The notes under the pieces: generated by a model
Database searches by the model: none
What the model was told of the DNA's origin: nothing
Seen by the model: the letters and a program-made list of their open reading frames with translations, nothing else
Part shown: in pieces, positions 20,288 to 32,351 of the stretch
How the letters are laid out: each line of letters starts with the position of its first letter
How positions within the stretch are numbered: position 1 is the stretch's first letter
NCBI GenBank assembly: GCA_963169105.1
Contig: OY720643.1
Span: 82,939,696 to 83,003,695 of the forward strand
DNA: 64,000 nucleotides
Reading direction: 5' to 3'
Source of the DNA: Ceriagrion tenellum
Lineage: Eukaryota > Arthropoda > Insecta > Odonata > Coenagrionidae
Position numbers and translations under genes: made by a program

Positions 20288-22499
20288 AGAACCTTTGGGC
20301 GCCATAATTGAACCGCAACTACTCCACCGATGAAACTCTAAAAGGATGTCTGAAAGAATAAATATTTGAAATAAATAGTTTACATAGCTTTAAGTGATGA
20401 GATGTATAAAATATGTATTCCTTGTAATAAACTTAACTCGATTTTAAAGCGAAAAAGATTGCCTCCAAATATATTTTGGGATCCTAGAACAAATGTACAG
20501 TGGCGAAAGAAATTAACGCAAAATTTTTCGCGCGCCCGAATGCTGCATTCTTGGGAACTTCGAGGAGCTGCACATACTTCAAAAGACTGTCAACACTGAG
20601 AAAGACATCGTCTACCGCAAATATTTGAAATCCGCAATGGAACTCACATTTGCCGGAGCCTAGAACTTACTCATCAATCGCCTCTTTTTCGAGCTTTCTT
20701 CTTATATTATTCGTGCATTCAGCCGTAGTGTATCGCTGTGTATATTTAAGCACGTTTCTCACATCAAATAATATCGTTGTTACTGAAAGACTTTATAACA
20801 AATATTATTCACTATGCCACCCAACTCGGAATATATGCTGAAATCTTCATCTGATATCACCAAGGGATATTCATTTTGGTTGAATTTTCGAGGATTTTTT
20901 AAATGACGCGTCCTGTGTCTCTTTCACTGAAATAATAAAAACGAAATTTATTCGCACCAAGTGTTGATACAAAAAACATTTAATTAATAGAGATACAGTC
21001 TACGCGATGTAATTTTTCCCGATTTTTAATTTGTAGATTAATGAAGTTTCGATCTTAAGACGGACATTTATTAATGATCAATTCACGTTCCAATAGAAAT
21101 CCATCCTTAGTTAGTCAGAATGGGATTAATCTATGAAAATATACGTAAAAATATGATTTAATGAGTTAAAAATTAATGTGCTCGCATTGATACCGAATAA
21201 TCTAGATATATTTTTCCGACGTTTCTTTCATCTCATCACAGGAAGTTTGCTGACGAGCCGTTCACTGTGAAGCATTATCTAGTAAACGCGGAACATACGA
21301 ATAAACGTTCAGAAAAATTTAACCCCAATTGGGTGTAGTTATGAATAAACAACTCTTTTACGTTTACTGCATAATATGTTCTTATATGTATTAGCTATAA
21401 ATTCGCCGCTCATATAAAATTAACAAAAGAGCTTTTTAAAAGACTTCAGTTTGAAGTAAAATGTCATGAATGAAATAAATTAATAGGTAATGGTTTATTT
21501 TGCAGCTGTCAGACGTATTTCGCCAGCATAAGAGTGGTCCGTGTTCGATTTTCAATGAACTAAGGTAACTTTTTATTTGAATTGTCGCATATCGGTGATA
21601 TGAATTAATGTAATACGTAGTTGCAATGAATGGCTAATTATATGAAATTTTATAAATACAAAAGAGAAAATTCTCCTTGTAAAAATAATTTTAATTGACC
21701 ATAAATTGAATTCAAAACTCAAAAATGTCTCGACCAGGGGTGGGATTACGGTTCTTTCCTCCTCGTGGTCGTTATCATCATCCATAAGGCAAGCCATATT
21801 GGTAGGGATATGTTCAAAGTCGTGGGAGCGCATTACACTGCTATGAAGCACCTGATATTTCTTGATAACGATCACGTTTTCAAAATCATGAGCGCAATTG
21901 AACAATAGTATTATGAAGAGCCATGATGGCAATTCAGGCTTGCTACCCAGTACCCACTCCCGAGCTTTCTTATGGTAAAGAGAATTTCAGATGGAATTTC
22001 GTATCCTTTCGGTGTTAGTATTGTTAAAAAGTTTTTTGTCAAGTTTTTGTTTAAGCCACAGGTATTACGACCCAAATCTAAGACACCAATTAGATTTCCA
22101 AACATTGAATTTAACAAATGATATGGTGCGAAGTCACTCGCACGGGTGCATATACACCAGGGTTGAAATTCGCTATGAAAAAATCATTTGACTTGACCGT
22201 GGTTCGAACCCGGATCTCCCAATTGCCGGTCAGGTCTGTTAGCCAGTTACACTGTGTACACACCAGGAATGTTAGCCAGTTACACACCAGTCAGGTGTGT
22301 TAGCCAGTTACACTGGTGTGTAACTGGCTAACACACCTGACCGGCAATTGGGAGATCCGGGTTCGAATCCCGGTCAAGTCAAATGATTTTTTCATAGCGA
22401 ATTTCAACCCTGGTACACCAATTAGATGTTAACCATTTTATTATTGATTACTCCAATGATAAATTTTATATACGTTTGAATGTGGCGCCCAAAGGTTCT
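20288..22499. repeat. 17 bp inverted repeat, arms 2.2 kb apart
   Basis: AGAACCTTTGGGCGCCA at 20288-20304 recurs as its exact reverse complement at 22483-22499. Similarity beyond the 17 bases is weak. The enclosed 2.2 kb has no transposase, so this may be two fragments of a dispersed repeat rather than the ends of one element. Confidence 0.35.
22114..22425. mobile_element. Inverted pair of tRNA-like SINE S2 copies
   Basis: The right half (plus, 22318-22414) reads TGGCTAACACACCTGACC and then CCGGGTTCGAATCCCGG, a perfect T-arm with B box. The left half (minus, 22156-22246) carries the same sequence with TTCGAACC. The junction is a 24 bp perfect palindrome (22290-22313 with 22318-22341, 4-base loop). 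No acceptor stem pairs with the 3' TCAAGTC, so neither half is a tRNA gene. RNA polymerase III transcription is possible in both directions. Confidence 0.7.
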
Positions 22500-23275
22500 A
22501 TTATTAGTTGCGCGAAGAACCGTGCAGTAACTGGAAAACATGGTTTTTTCCTTTTTAGAGCGTTTTATTAAACAATAAAGTCTTTTTTCTTATAAAGGCA
22601 GGTCTTACTATGCATTATTTATTCGATATTTCCTTTTTCTTCCAAGTATTTTTCCTGATATTCTACTCTACAGTTGAATCTAGTGATCTATTATAGTTCT
22701 AATTCCAAATGACGTACTAATATACTGTTCTTATACGGATGCTTTAGTTTATTTTTCTATTAATATTTTTACCACGCAACAGGTTCAGTCCTTTCTTCTC
22801 CTCTCTGAAGTTCAACATTTAACCTCTTCTTGTTGCTTAAATTTTGCACATGTAATGCGTTTTATAGCTCATAGATTCATGCAGTCGAAAGCTAAACTCC
22901 TTAAGTTAGACCGTTTCAGGGGCAGCCACCGGGCCCCTCCCATCAAGCCTCCTCCCTGCGACCCTAATTGCAGCCGAGCCTTTATCTCGCCCCTTGCCGC
23001 GAGTCGCAGGATGCTGCCTACGCTCCCTTATCATTTCCCTTCTATCTTACACTCCGTTCTCTCCTAATTTCCGTTCCCTTCATCGCAGTCATCTCTTCAT
23101 CTCCTCTATCTTTCCAACATCGATTATGTTTTTCGTGGGTGTAACGGTGCATACGGACGACTTTGCCTGGATTCCGACTAGAGATCCAATGATAGGCCGC
23201 TTGAGAAGTGTCTTGGTGGTCGGAACGATGTTCAGATTCTCTCGAAAATCTGCTAACGTGCACTTATGAGTATTA

Positions 23276-24170
23276 TACATACATACATACCCATCACGCC
23301 GTTCCCTTCTGGGGATTGCCAAGTCACAAATTTTCACTCATAAATACATATTTGTACGCCTAACTCTGCTTCGATAATTTCCTCCGTACTGACTTATCCT
23401 TGCAAACCTCTTCTGCCTTATTTCCCCCCATACACTGCTTATTACACGCCCCCCTCTTTCAAGTCTCCTAATATTCCTCCTCTTAAGAATTTCTTCATCC
23501 ACATTCAACCACAACTTTCTCGGCCTACCTCTACCTCTCACACCATTCATTTCACTCATATATATCTGTTTCGTGATTCGACTCTCATCCATTCTCTCAA
23601 CATGGTCAAACTGACCAAGCACACTCATTTTATATATGTCCATTACTGGAGCATTTAACCCACATTCATTTATTACCCGCTCATTCCTGACCCTATCCAT
23701 CCTACTTTTGCCGCAAACGCTCCTCAGATGATAACTCATACCCGCGGCGTTTAGTCTACTCTTATGTCTATCCTGACATACCCATGTTTCACTACCATAC
23801 AATCAAGTGGAGATAAAAACACTTTTGTACACGGCGATTTTCGCTTCCTTAGACAGACAGGCACTCATTCCTTGATATGCTCCACATGCTACCTACCACT
23901 TTCCTTCCACCATTCGCATGTCTCTTTATCTCCTCATCTATCCTGTATCTTACCTAAGTACGCAAAATCATCCATTTGTCAATTACTTCACCTTTCACTC
24001 TCATCATACAGTTACTCTCTCCATTCGCCGTATCAAAAACTACTACTTTAGTCTTGCATGCATTTTCCCTCAATTCCATTCTCTCTGTTGATTCACAAAA
24101 CTTATGTAGGAGCTTCTGTAATCCCTGTTGGCTCTCTGAGATAAAAACAGCATGAGTCATGAGTATTATT
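23276..24170 (-). mobile_element. RT family A, longer 3' copy
   Basis: The minus strand begins in the RT domain (VFISESQQGLQKLLHKF after a decayed catalytic FADD, then NACKTKVVVFD). It passes broken sequence and continues open at 23802-23338 with YGSETWVCQDRHKSRLN, CGKSRMDRVRNERV, VLGQFDHVERMDESRITK and RGRGRPRKLWLN. The end is the TATG repeat at 23276. Frameshifts separate the parts. It is a 5'-truncated dead copy of the same family as at 8.1, 29.2, 47.0 and 55.7 kb. Confidence 0.85.
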
Positions 24171-24599
24171 AATTGATAAAATAAAAAAATGTATATTAAT
24201 GATGAGGTTTCTTGAAGGTTGAGAGCTAATATAATAGGTAAATATGGCATTTGATATGCACTTCGAAATTATACAATTCAATCAAAGTATCATGCCGATT
24301 AGAAAGCATCTATTTGCGTAGGATTTTGGCTTAAAAATCGAATTCTGCGCTGTAAACCCAAGTCATAGCAATACTTTTATCAAGACGAAATCTTTAAAAC
24401 GTGTTTATTCCCCATTTCTATAACTTCAGGTGTATTTATTTCCACCGTATAAACAAATGATTTGAACTGTGGTCATTGGTATATTGTTTGCATTACTTTG
24501 AAAGTTATTTAAAAGTGCATCCATTGAAATAATAATAAACCTAGACGCTCTATAATCCATCCAAGTTTTTTGTTACCGGGGAGGGTTAAGTTAGAGCAG

Positions 24600-24715
24600 A
24601 TTCTCAGTTACAATGAAATTGTCATGACCGGGATCGGGAATCGAACCTGAGACTTTTGGCTTTCCGGGCCAATGCGCAGACCTCTACGCTTCCCAGGATT
24701 CCTAATCCTCATGGC
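24600..24715 (-). mobile_element. tRNA-like SINE head
   Basis: On the minus strand AGCGTAGAGGTCTGCG resembles an A box and CTCAGGTTCGATTCCCGA a B box, about 35 bases apart. Cloverleaf acceptor pairing is absent. It is related in layout to the heads at 46.2-46.35 kb. Confidence 0.5.
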
Positions 24716-24904
24716 AATTTAGAAGGATATGTATGAACTAGATGATAAACCCTTGCGATCCGTCTTTGATGGAAACGCTAGGGAGAATGAATTTCAAGGA
24801 AGCCAAAGCATGAAGACCTTATCATAAACCAGCGTAAATAATTACTGCATGTGATTTCTTTGGCGATGTGTTAAAATGGAAACTTTTCTGTTTGATCAGT
24901 TTTG

Positions 24905-25085
24905 TTCAATGCATTATAATAAGGTAGCATGGGAGTCGGGCAGGTGTAGAAATTTTCTGTTCCGATGGCCTGGGTACGAGTCCTGTGCGTTTAACTGTGA
25001 ACACCTTGGCAGATTATCCTTCGAGTAGGATGATGCTGACGCCAGGTTTCCCACCACTCTCCTTCCATTCTCCAGTTATACTTTT
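24905..25085 (+). mobile_element. SINE S1-like fragment
   Basis: A degraded head (B-box position GGTACGAGTCC) is followed by GATGCTGACGCCAGGTTTCC. This parallels the GCCGACGCCGGGTTTC segment of the SINE at 49.15-49.46 kb. The middle is shortened. It is an old or divergent relative. Confidence 0.45.
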
Positions 25086-25089
25086 TTTC

Positions 25090-28000
25090 GTTCCTTAGTA
25101 ATCGATCGTCATTCTTAAATACCAATCAGAGAACATTGCCCAAAAAGACTATTTTTTTCTTGCTCGAGAAATAAATTTTATGAGGCCGTAAATGCTTTTA
25201 TGGCCATTTTAGGCAAAACACGTCTTAACTGCCAACAAAAGCTAATATTATCTGTTTTTCCTTTTTAGAATGTATTGGCTAATTAACAGTTTTAAATGAC
25301 AGAAATCGTTTGCCGACAGAGGACATTTTTTTCGGGTCTACGAAAGTTATGTTAATTCTTATAGTCTTCATTCGATGATGTTATATTCTAGTCGGATCCC
25401 ATCACGTGAGAAAACTATGGAAAGTGAGCTCACTAATCGCTGACAGGTCTACTTGTTTGTATTGATCTGTTTCGAAAAGAAGCTGCAATTAGAAGTTTGA
25501 GCGGTTATGTCAGTTTATTTTTTCGTCTACTAAGGTTGAAATACAGATTACGTGTCTAATCGAGGACGGAGAAAATATGGACGGAACATAAGAATAGGCA
25601 TCAAGGAGAAGGAGGAAGTAGAACGCTGGAAGAGAAACAGTTGATCCAACGTTGGCTGAAGTTGGCCATGTTGAAAGAAGGAAAAGAAGTTCTTTATTCA
25701 ATCTTAATTAGTTTTCTTAGAGATGATGACTAAAGTGGAAGGCCAATTTTTTTTAAATGTTAAGATTTACTTACTTCTTAACGTTTCCCGTTTATTCAGC
25801 TGAAATTTTCTGACTTCATTCTTTCCATCGTGTCCTTCGTTGTCCTTCTAATGTTGGTCTTCCTCGCCTACATAACTAATTATAACCAAGACTTCATTCT
25901 CTAAATACTTCTCTTAACTTACTTCATATGCCTCAGTGTGCTAATTTACATGATGTCATCTTGGAATATAATTCATAACTTGAAATTGAATTTATCATTA
26001 AATTACAGTACGCTACAACCAGGCAAACGCTATGAAGATACAATTGTCTCCTTAACATGTATGAATTCTTTATTTCATTCATACATTCGATTGCTAAAAA
26101 TTAAAAATCGCTGCTAAAAATTAGCGTGCTACTTGTGCATTGCTGTTATAAACGCGTCCACCAGAGTGAAGTAATCTAACAGTGTTTCGTAGCTGACTAA
26201 CGAAGTCTACATTTTATTTTCACCATCCATCCAATAATCTTATTACTATGCTTGTGCGCCTGGTTTCATTAATTCTTTTTCATTACTCTTCTGATGAGCG
26301 GGTTTTGATACGAAATGGTATTATAATAATTGCATTCATGATTTTCATGTAGATTTTAATTTTTTCACTGTGTAAATTAATAAGAAGTTTAGTTTGATTT
26401 TAGAGTGGGTATTGTATTGCTCAAGCAGGTATTTTAGTAGCTATTATCAATGCCTAAGTTAATGTGTTCCTAAGTTAATGTGTAATTCCTAAGTAAAGTC
26501 CAAGTTAATTCCCAAATGTAATTGAGGAAAACAGTTGGGGAGTTATTTAAATTGGTTCTCTTTAGGGCGATGAATTGCCTACTTATGCAATCTGTATTAA
26601 GTGGTTTCTTGTTGTTCTTTACTCGTTGGAATTAATACCATATATATGATAATCCATTGCATATCCATCACGTAATTATTTTTATTGCACAGAGGTATTA
26701 TATTCATTCCATTATTCACGCAGTACTCAGAATTAGTTCCATATTTTAACCGGAAATACAATTTTTTCTTATTTAGAAATAGTTAGCGGATGTATGCAAT
26801 CAAATTTCATAAGCTTATTACCGTTGTTTAGAACTGATACTTTGCCAATTCCATTTACTTGAAGACACTCAAATGGCGGAATAAACATGAAGCTAGTTCC
26901 TTATAACTACATAACTTGTGATGGTCGACGAGCATGTTTCCTTAAACGAGTATGTCAAGTGTGTTGTTTGGTAATGAATACGAGAGTATCGCAATGGAGC
27001 ATTTTTCTCAAATGTTAATATACAGAGCCCTACGCGTAGCGTCATTAGATCCCGATTTAAACTGGAGTAATTCATATATTAAAAAAACCCTCGTTCATAT
27101 CCCACTCATTTTTGTTTTTTTTTTGCGACCATGGCTCTTATCGCTTCATTACTGTGTCTGAAATATTGAATTCGCTGTTGTAAAATAAATGATTCTAGCT
27201 CTTTCAATGCATCCAAGACTAGGATTATCATTTTAACGTGCAGTTTATGATGATTAGGTGGGCATTATTAACTCTGATTTTTGAATGACCGTAATATTCC
27301 CAGTATCTGCACACGTCTGTTTTACATTTAATTATTAATGAAACACCTGGTCGATATGGTCTCATATTTCCTCTTTTACTATTCATTATCTATTCAAATT
27401 GACGTTATACTAGCGTTAATGAGTCTATCATTCGAACTGAGGACAGAATTAATTATTTTTTTCAAGCCGATGCCTTCATTTTGTTCTGTACAATTCTACA
27501 TGATGGATTTACGATAAATTCAACTAATAGACTAGGTTTATGTAATTATCGTAATCGTTAAAATATTTTTGTAATCGTAATCTGTTACATACTATGTCGT
27601 TCCTTGTGGAGTTGGTGCTCAATAGGAAAATTTAAAATGAACATATATTACGTCTTTACTTTATACTTTGTGATGACGTCTAATTCACCTGAATTTTGAT
27701 TATACTAGCATTGCATACGAACTGAAACAATATTAAAAGTGTGCTTAAATAATATAGCTTTAAAGATTTATACTGGAAATGGGAAAAATGCTGCTAAGGA
27801 AAAAGATTTCTACGCGTGTGTCGACCATTAAAAAAAAAGAAATTTCTTAACCAATAGGATGGGATCGGATTGATATTGCCGTGCTATACGGTATGATATA
27901 TGGCGGAAAATGCCCATTGTCAGCATTGAGGTAGATAAATAAAGCATTACGTCATAAAACTGAAGCCTGAAAATCGAAATAACGACCATGTTGCTTAACC

Positions 28001-28185
28001 ACATTCTCTCCTTACTTTTCAAGGTATAGCACGACGGAATGGATGAATTAGCCACCATCTGTTTGAAATTTAAGGCTAGTTACTCTTGAAGGATAAATTG
28101 ATTATTTACTGCTATGGATTCCAATCAGTTTTACAATAGTTTTCATTGGAAGTGTAAATGATTACTAATTTTAAATGAATTAACA
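25090..28185. other. Stretch without recognised gene
   Basis: AT-rich and almost free of recognisable elements. A small tandem motif (TCCTAAGTTAATGTG-like) occurs at about 26450-26510. No coding region is supported. Confidence 0.45.
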
Positions 28186-28190
28186 ATATA

Positions 28191-29079
28191 CGAGGGGGGA
28201 TCCAAAAATAACCGGACACCATTTTTATAAAATACAAAATTTTTTTCGAGTTATCAACTTTAGTCACCTTCGAAGTACTCTCGATTAAAATAAATACATT
28301 GATTCAAACGTTTTTTCCACTGCGCATAACACCTTTTGTACTCGTCCTTTCCGATGCCTTGCTGCGCCGCCTTCGATTTTCCTTTCACCTCCGGAATGTC
28401 TGCAAAACGTTTTTCTATCAGCTCCCTTTTCATCCAGGAGAACGAAAAGAAATCAGAAGATGCGAGTTGCAGTGAGCAGGGCAGGTGAGGAATAAGTGCC
28501 ATGCGATTTTTGCCAAAAAATCACGCACAGAAATGGCATGTGAGCTGGAGCTTTGTCATGGTGGAAGAACCAGTCCCCACTCCGCTACAAATCGGGCATT
28601 TTCAACCAAACAATCTCGCGCAACCGCCTCGAAGCGCTCTGGTAGAGGAGGTAGGTGACAAGCGATGAACAATGCAATGAGCGTTTTTATCAGTTCTGGA
28701 CGTGGAAGGGCTTTGAATGTCTTCGATCGATATATCGTCGCGTTTGAATCATAAATACCATTCATAAACGTGTCATTTTCCAGGCGTGTTTTTTATAAGC
28801 TGTAGACAACATATCAATCGCATCTGATGCACTTTTGCCAGGCAGAGAACAAAATTTCAACGCCGCTCACTGTTCTCGAAAATCAGCCATGTAAAAAATC
28901 GAAGATGTCGAAAAACCAGTCTCACAAAAACTGTCTCACGGGCTCGCTACAGCAGACTCAAGCGGAGTTGCTTGGTATACTGACTCAGGATATTTAATAC
29001 TCATCTAGTGGGAGAAGACCGAACAACAAATCCGACGCGCGCAACGAATTCCGTCCGGCTACTTTTGGGTCCCCCCACG
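28191..29079 (-). mobile_element. Mariner transposon, internally deleted
   Basis: Terminal inverted repeats of about 29 bp (CGAGGGGGGATCCAAAAATA at the left; 29051-29079 at the right) sit between TA dinucleotides (28189-28190 and 29080-29081), as expected for mariner insertion. The 889 bp length is short of the usual 1.3 kb, and the minus-strand transposase is shortened and broken. With intact ends it could still have been moved by a relative's transposase. Confidence 0.9.
28260..28880 (-). pseudogene. Mariner transposase remnant
   Basis: The N-terminal helix-turn-helix region is recognisable (KFCSLPGKSASDAIDML, near 28865-28800). The part that should carry the first catalytic Asp is missing. 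Further on, RLREIVW precedes a stop where mariners have Trp, then SGDWFFHHDKAPAH (HDKAPAH at 28540-28560, second catalytic Asp). After a frameshift the C-terminus follows open from 28502: LASSDFFSF (third Asp of DD34D), CYAQWKKRLNQCI and YFEGD at the end. A stop, a frameshift and a deletion make it inactive. Confidence 0.9.
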
Positions 29080-29149
29080 TATGTAAGGGGAATGCATTTT
29101 AAATAAGTAAGTTCATGCTGATTTCTAGTAAGTTATTGATGAAAAACAT

Positions 29150-29860
29150 AGTACATACATACCCATCAGGCAGTTCCCTTCCGGGGTAGGTACAGTCAAA
29201 ATGTTTCACTCATTAATACATAATTGTACACCTAACTCTGCTTCAATAATTTCCTCCGTACTGACCTATCCTTGCAAACCTCTTTTGCCTCATTTACCCC
29301 CATACACTGTTTCATACACGCCCTCCTGTTTTTAAAACTCCTAATATTCCTCCTCCTAAGAATTTCCTCAACCACATTCAACCACAACTTTCTCGGCCTA
29401 CCTCTACCTCTCACACCATTCATTTCACTCATATATATCTGTTTCGTGATTCGACTCTCATCCATTCTCTCAACATGGTCAAACTGACCAAGCACACTCA
29501 TTTCATATATGTCCATTACTGGAGCATCTGACCCACATTCATTTATTATCCGCTCATTCCTGACCCTATCCATCCTACTTTTGCCGCAAATACTCCTCAG
29601 ATAACTCATACCCACGGCGTTTAGTCTACTCTTATGTCTATCCTGACATACCCATGTTTCACTACCATATAGCAAAGTGGGAAGAAGTACACTTTTGTAC
29701 ACGGCGATTTTTGCTTTCTTAGACAAGCACTCATTCCTTGATATGCTCCACATGCTACCTACCACTTTCCTTCCAGCATTCCCACGTCTCTTTATCTCCT
29801 CATCTATTCTTCCATCTTTCGAATAAATCTTACCTAAGTGCACAAAATGTCTGATATGGA
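29150..29860 (-). mobile_element. RT family A 3' end, best preserved copy
   Basis: The copy is 5'-truncated near 29860 and ends in a TACATACATA repeat at 29150. Its coding tail is open throughout, unlike the other four copies, so it is the youngest insertion of this family in the window. It lies 70 bp from the mariner right end. Confidence 0.85.
29232..29843 (-). pseudogene. RT C-terminal region, uninterrupted 203 codons (family A)
   Basis: The frame starts at an internal Met and reads HLGKIYSKDGRIDEEIKRR, KAKIAVYKSVLLPTLLYGSE, CGKSRMDRVRNERI, GQFDHVERMDESRITKQIY, then RGRGRPRKLWLNVVEEILRR and a terminal KDRSVRRKLLKQS. This is the region after the palm in endonuclease-type non-LTR elements. 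No catalytic motif remains, so it is a fragment despite the open frame. Confidence 0.85.
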
Positions 29861-30049
29861 GACTAAATTTTGACTTCGCCCTGTTTGCAGCACATCCACA
29901 TGGAGTGGATGTATTGACACTTCTGCTTTACTGCCCAGTCCTCAGCGTAGCGCAGACTCCGAGTTTGCTGTGTGGAATATAGTAGCTACATGAAGGTGAA
30001 TGTGTGCTTCCGTAAGACAGCATGACTTTTCTTTTCAATTCGGTCCCCA

Positions 30050-30320
30050 GTGAAAGTTGGAATGCCTTTTTTTTATTTTGACAATATGGGAGCTGGGTCT
30101 CCTCATCGACCCCCTCCGTGTATTCACGTGCGTAATCTACCTCCACGCTTGTGCCCTTTTCTTCCTTGCCTGCGCTTATCTTTCTCTTCTTCATTCGTAC
30201 ACCACCTCGAGGAATTATCTTCTCTTTCCCTTTTGTCGCCGCTTCCTTCATCGCAGGGCAGCGGCTCTTATTAACATCCACCCAACTCCTCCTGGTTTCA
30301 TGTCTCAATTTTATTGTTAA
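30050..30320. other. Short pyrimidine-rich stretch, unrecognised
   Basis: Several overlapping frames stay open on both strands here, which reflects composition. No motif is recognised. A conserved exon cannot be excluded from sequence alone. Confidence 0.2.
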
Positions 30321-30477
30321 ACTCACAGGCCTTCATCTGCATAACATTCCGCAAACCACCCAAATGGTGTAAGGCATGGGGGTTAGTTTTCACAAGCGTA
30401 CACTTCGCTAAGCCCTTCTAAAGTTTATATAACCTCGACTGTATATGCAATATCAGAAGCTTGCAGATACTCGTTAT

Positions 30478-31344
30478 CAGTACCGCTCTTTGAGCCGGGA
30501 AAGCGGGGCCGCTGCCCCGGGTCCCACATTTTGGAGGAACTTGGTAGTCACAAGAATAATTATAAGTGAAAAATCTGATGTTACCGCCACATACCATTTA
30601 TGATATTTGTCACTGTATTCCTCAGTCATCGCTTTTCTATCTAGATACGGAAATTTGTGTGCTATATAGGCCTCGCACTCAATATTGTGAATTCGAAGTT
30701 TAATAGTTATAAATTGAGTTTGGAATATATGTTAAAGTAATAGATAGTTTGAAAATAATGATAAATCATACTTGGTTTTTCAGTATTGTGCTCGATCAAC
30801 TACACTTTTGTGGAGCGTAGCTCTCAATGGAGCGGAAGCATGGACCATTGGAAAAGCCGACCAGACATATTTAGAAGCCTTCGTAACCTGGTACTGTCGG
30901 AGGATTCTGAAGATAAAAATGGACGGACAAAATAAGAATGATGAAGTATACAGAAGAGTAGAAGAGGAAATGACCATATGGAGCACAATAGAAGAAAGAA
31001 GAGCGAGATGGATTGGACACACCCTGAGACACAATGGGTTTGTCAAGAGCATAATTGAACGCAAGATAGAGGAAAAAGTCCCCAGAGGAAGACTCGGGAA
31101 TAAGTTCATGGGCCAAATGAAAGTGAAAGGACATAGGAAAGATACTAAGAAGTAAGAGAACTAGCATTAGATAGGGAAGGGTGGAGGACTGTAGTCAAAC
31201 ATTCTTTGGATTGAACAATCAATGAAAAGAACTATACATTTAAGGCCCCTAAACTATATTTTCACAGAGATGCTATAATTTTAGTTCTTTGGGGTCCTAC
31301 AAGACATAGTTCCCGGGACCCCGCCAGCCCTAGGGGCGGCTCTG
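30478..31344 (+). mobile_element. hAT-like non-autonomous element H, copy 1
   Basis: The left end CAGTACCGCTCTTTGAGCCGG... and the right end ...CTAGGGGCGGCTCTG are imperfect inverted repeats starting CAG, as in hAT elements. Copies at 36501-37483 and 55382-56490 and a part at 40.7-41.0 kb share ends and internal words (TGTGTGCTATATAGGCCTCG, CCCACATTTTGGAGGAACT). A family B RT tail is inserted at 30775-31235. There is no transposase. An 8 bp duplication was not clear. Confidence 0.6.
30775..31235 (+). mobile_element. RT family B 3' end nested in element H
   Basis: The plus strand is open for 127 codons (30772-31155): LLWSVALNGAEAWTIGKADQ, RRILKIKMDGQNKN, RARWIGHTLRHNGFVKS, VPRGRLGNKFMGQ. One Trp codon in the WCWRR motif has become CysArg. 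It ends after TCTTTGGATTGAACAATCAA. The copy is 5'-truncated. Confidence 0.8.
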
Positions 31345-32210
31345 CTTGCCAGAATATGAAATTTTTTCATCGCCCTCTTTATGTACGCTTCGTATGTTCT
31401 AAGAATAATGAGTATACAGCCACCGAATATATGCTTACTGCCGCATAATTGCACCGAGATACCAGAATAATGGAGGAAGCATGGGAGATGAACTGTTTGC
31501 GCTATGTATCATATTAATAATCAACAATTAGGGAGCAAATGAACTAACAAGCTACTCCGCCATTCGAAAAACCTAATTAAAATGTCTCAGTGACAACAAG
31601 TTTGGTATCTCATCATTTGCGGAGAAATTGACGTTCTAAATCTGTCCGCTCTTCAGTATTGTTTCCCTTATTCTATTCTTATGGAATATTCTACCGTAAT
31701 TTGCTGAGATTCGTTAAATGTTTTGGGTATCGTAAGAAAAAGGATCGTTTTGGAACTTACAGAAAATATTAGATTAAAAATTTAATCGACACACTGAATG
31801 CAATTTCATAGGTTGTAGGTCATAATTCCTTACTTCTATGAAATTAAGAATATTTTCATAGATTGTAGAACAGGAAGATTTTAAAATGTCGTTTTTCCCT
31901 TGTTCGATAAGAGACTGTGATGGCTATGTTAAGATTTCAAATAGGTTATTTGACAGGTAGTATAGCTTATTAATTCATATGCACCCTTATGTATGTTTCT
32001 CAATCTGGCGAGAGGTGCTAACGCCATATTTTGAATGTTTCCTGCTTGACTCTTGTGTCACGTTTTTATTAGTACATTGTAGATTATTTTAGTAGTTTCC
32101 GTAGCATTTGTAGTATATCGATAGTATGGTGCTTGTTAGTGAAACTAAATTTCTTCACTTTAGTTATTGGTAGGTGATAAGTCACCCCCTTGCCAAACAC
32201 CCTTGTGGTG

Positions 32211-32351
32211 TTTGTGTAATTTTCTCGGGCTCGCCACCGGGTGAGAAATTCATAGGCAGCCGACGTTTCGGGTTCTGACTCGTTACCCATTCTCAAGGCC
32301 ACAATTACACAAATATTATTCGCCGGGAAAGTGTAAAATCATACATAACAA
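32211..32351 (-). mobile_element. Small hammerhead-type element with exact 12 bp TSD
   Basis: ACCCTTGTGGTG occurs at 32199-32210 and 32352-32363, and the intact host sequence is known from other family E tails. The TSD and the 141 bp size are therefore well supported. The minus strand carries a hammerhead-like structure at 32302-32256. There is no coding capacity and no large foldback. Confidence 0.8.
32256..32302 (-). ncRNA. Hammerhead-derived motif with altered core
   Basis: On the minus strand GTGGCC leads into TTGAGAA where CTGANGA is expected (C3 to T and G8 to A). Stem II is closed by GGGT/ACCC, then GAAA, the short stem III ACGT, cleavage base C, and GGCTG pairing with the first strand through two wobble pairs. 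Stems I to III survive while two core bases do not. Self-cleavage is unlikely unless these changes are compensated. Confidence 0.45.

Noticed and set aside
21205..21246. Hammerhead-like motif on the minus strand (TGATGAG...GAAACGTCGG)
   Set aside because: Short pairing of TTCC with GGAA exists, but there is an extra TG in the core and no convincing stem II.
22318..22385. Possible tRNA gene
   Set aside because: A perfect T-arm and B box are present, but no acceptor stem pairs with the 3' bases and the sequence exists as an inverted repeat. It fits a SINE head.
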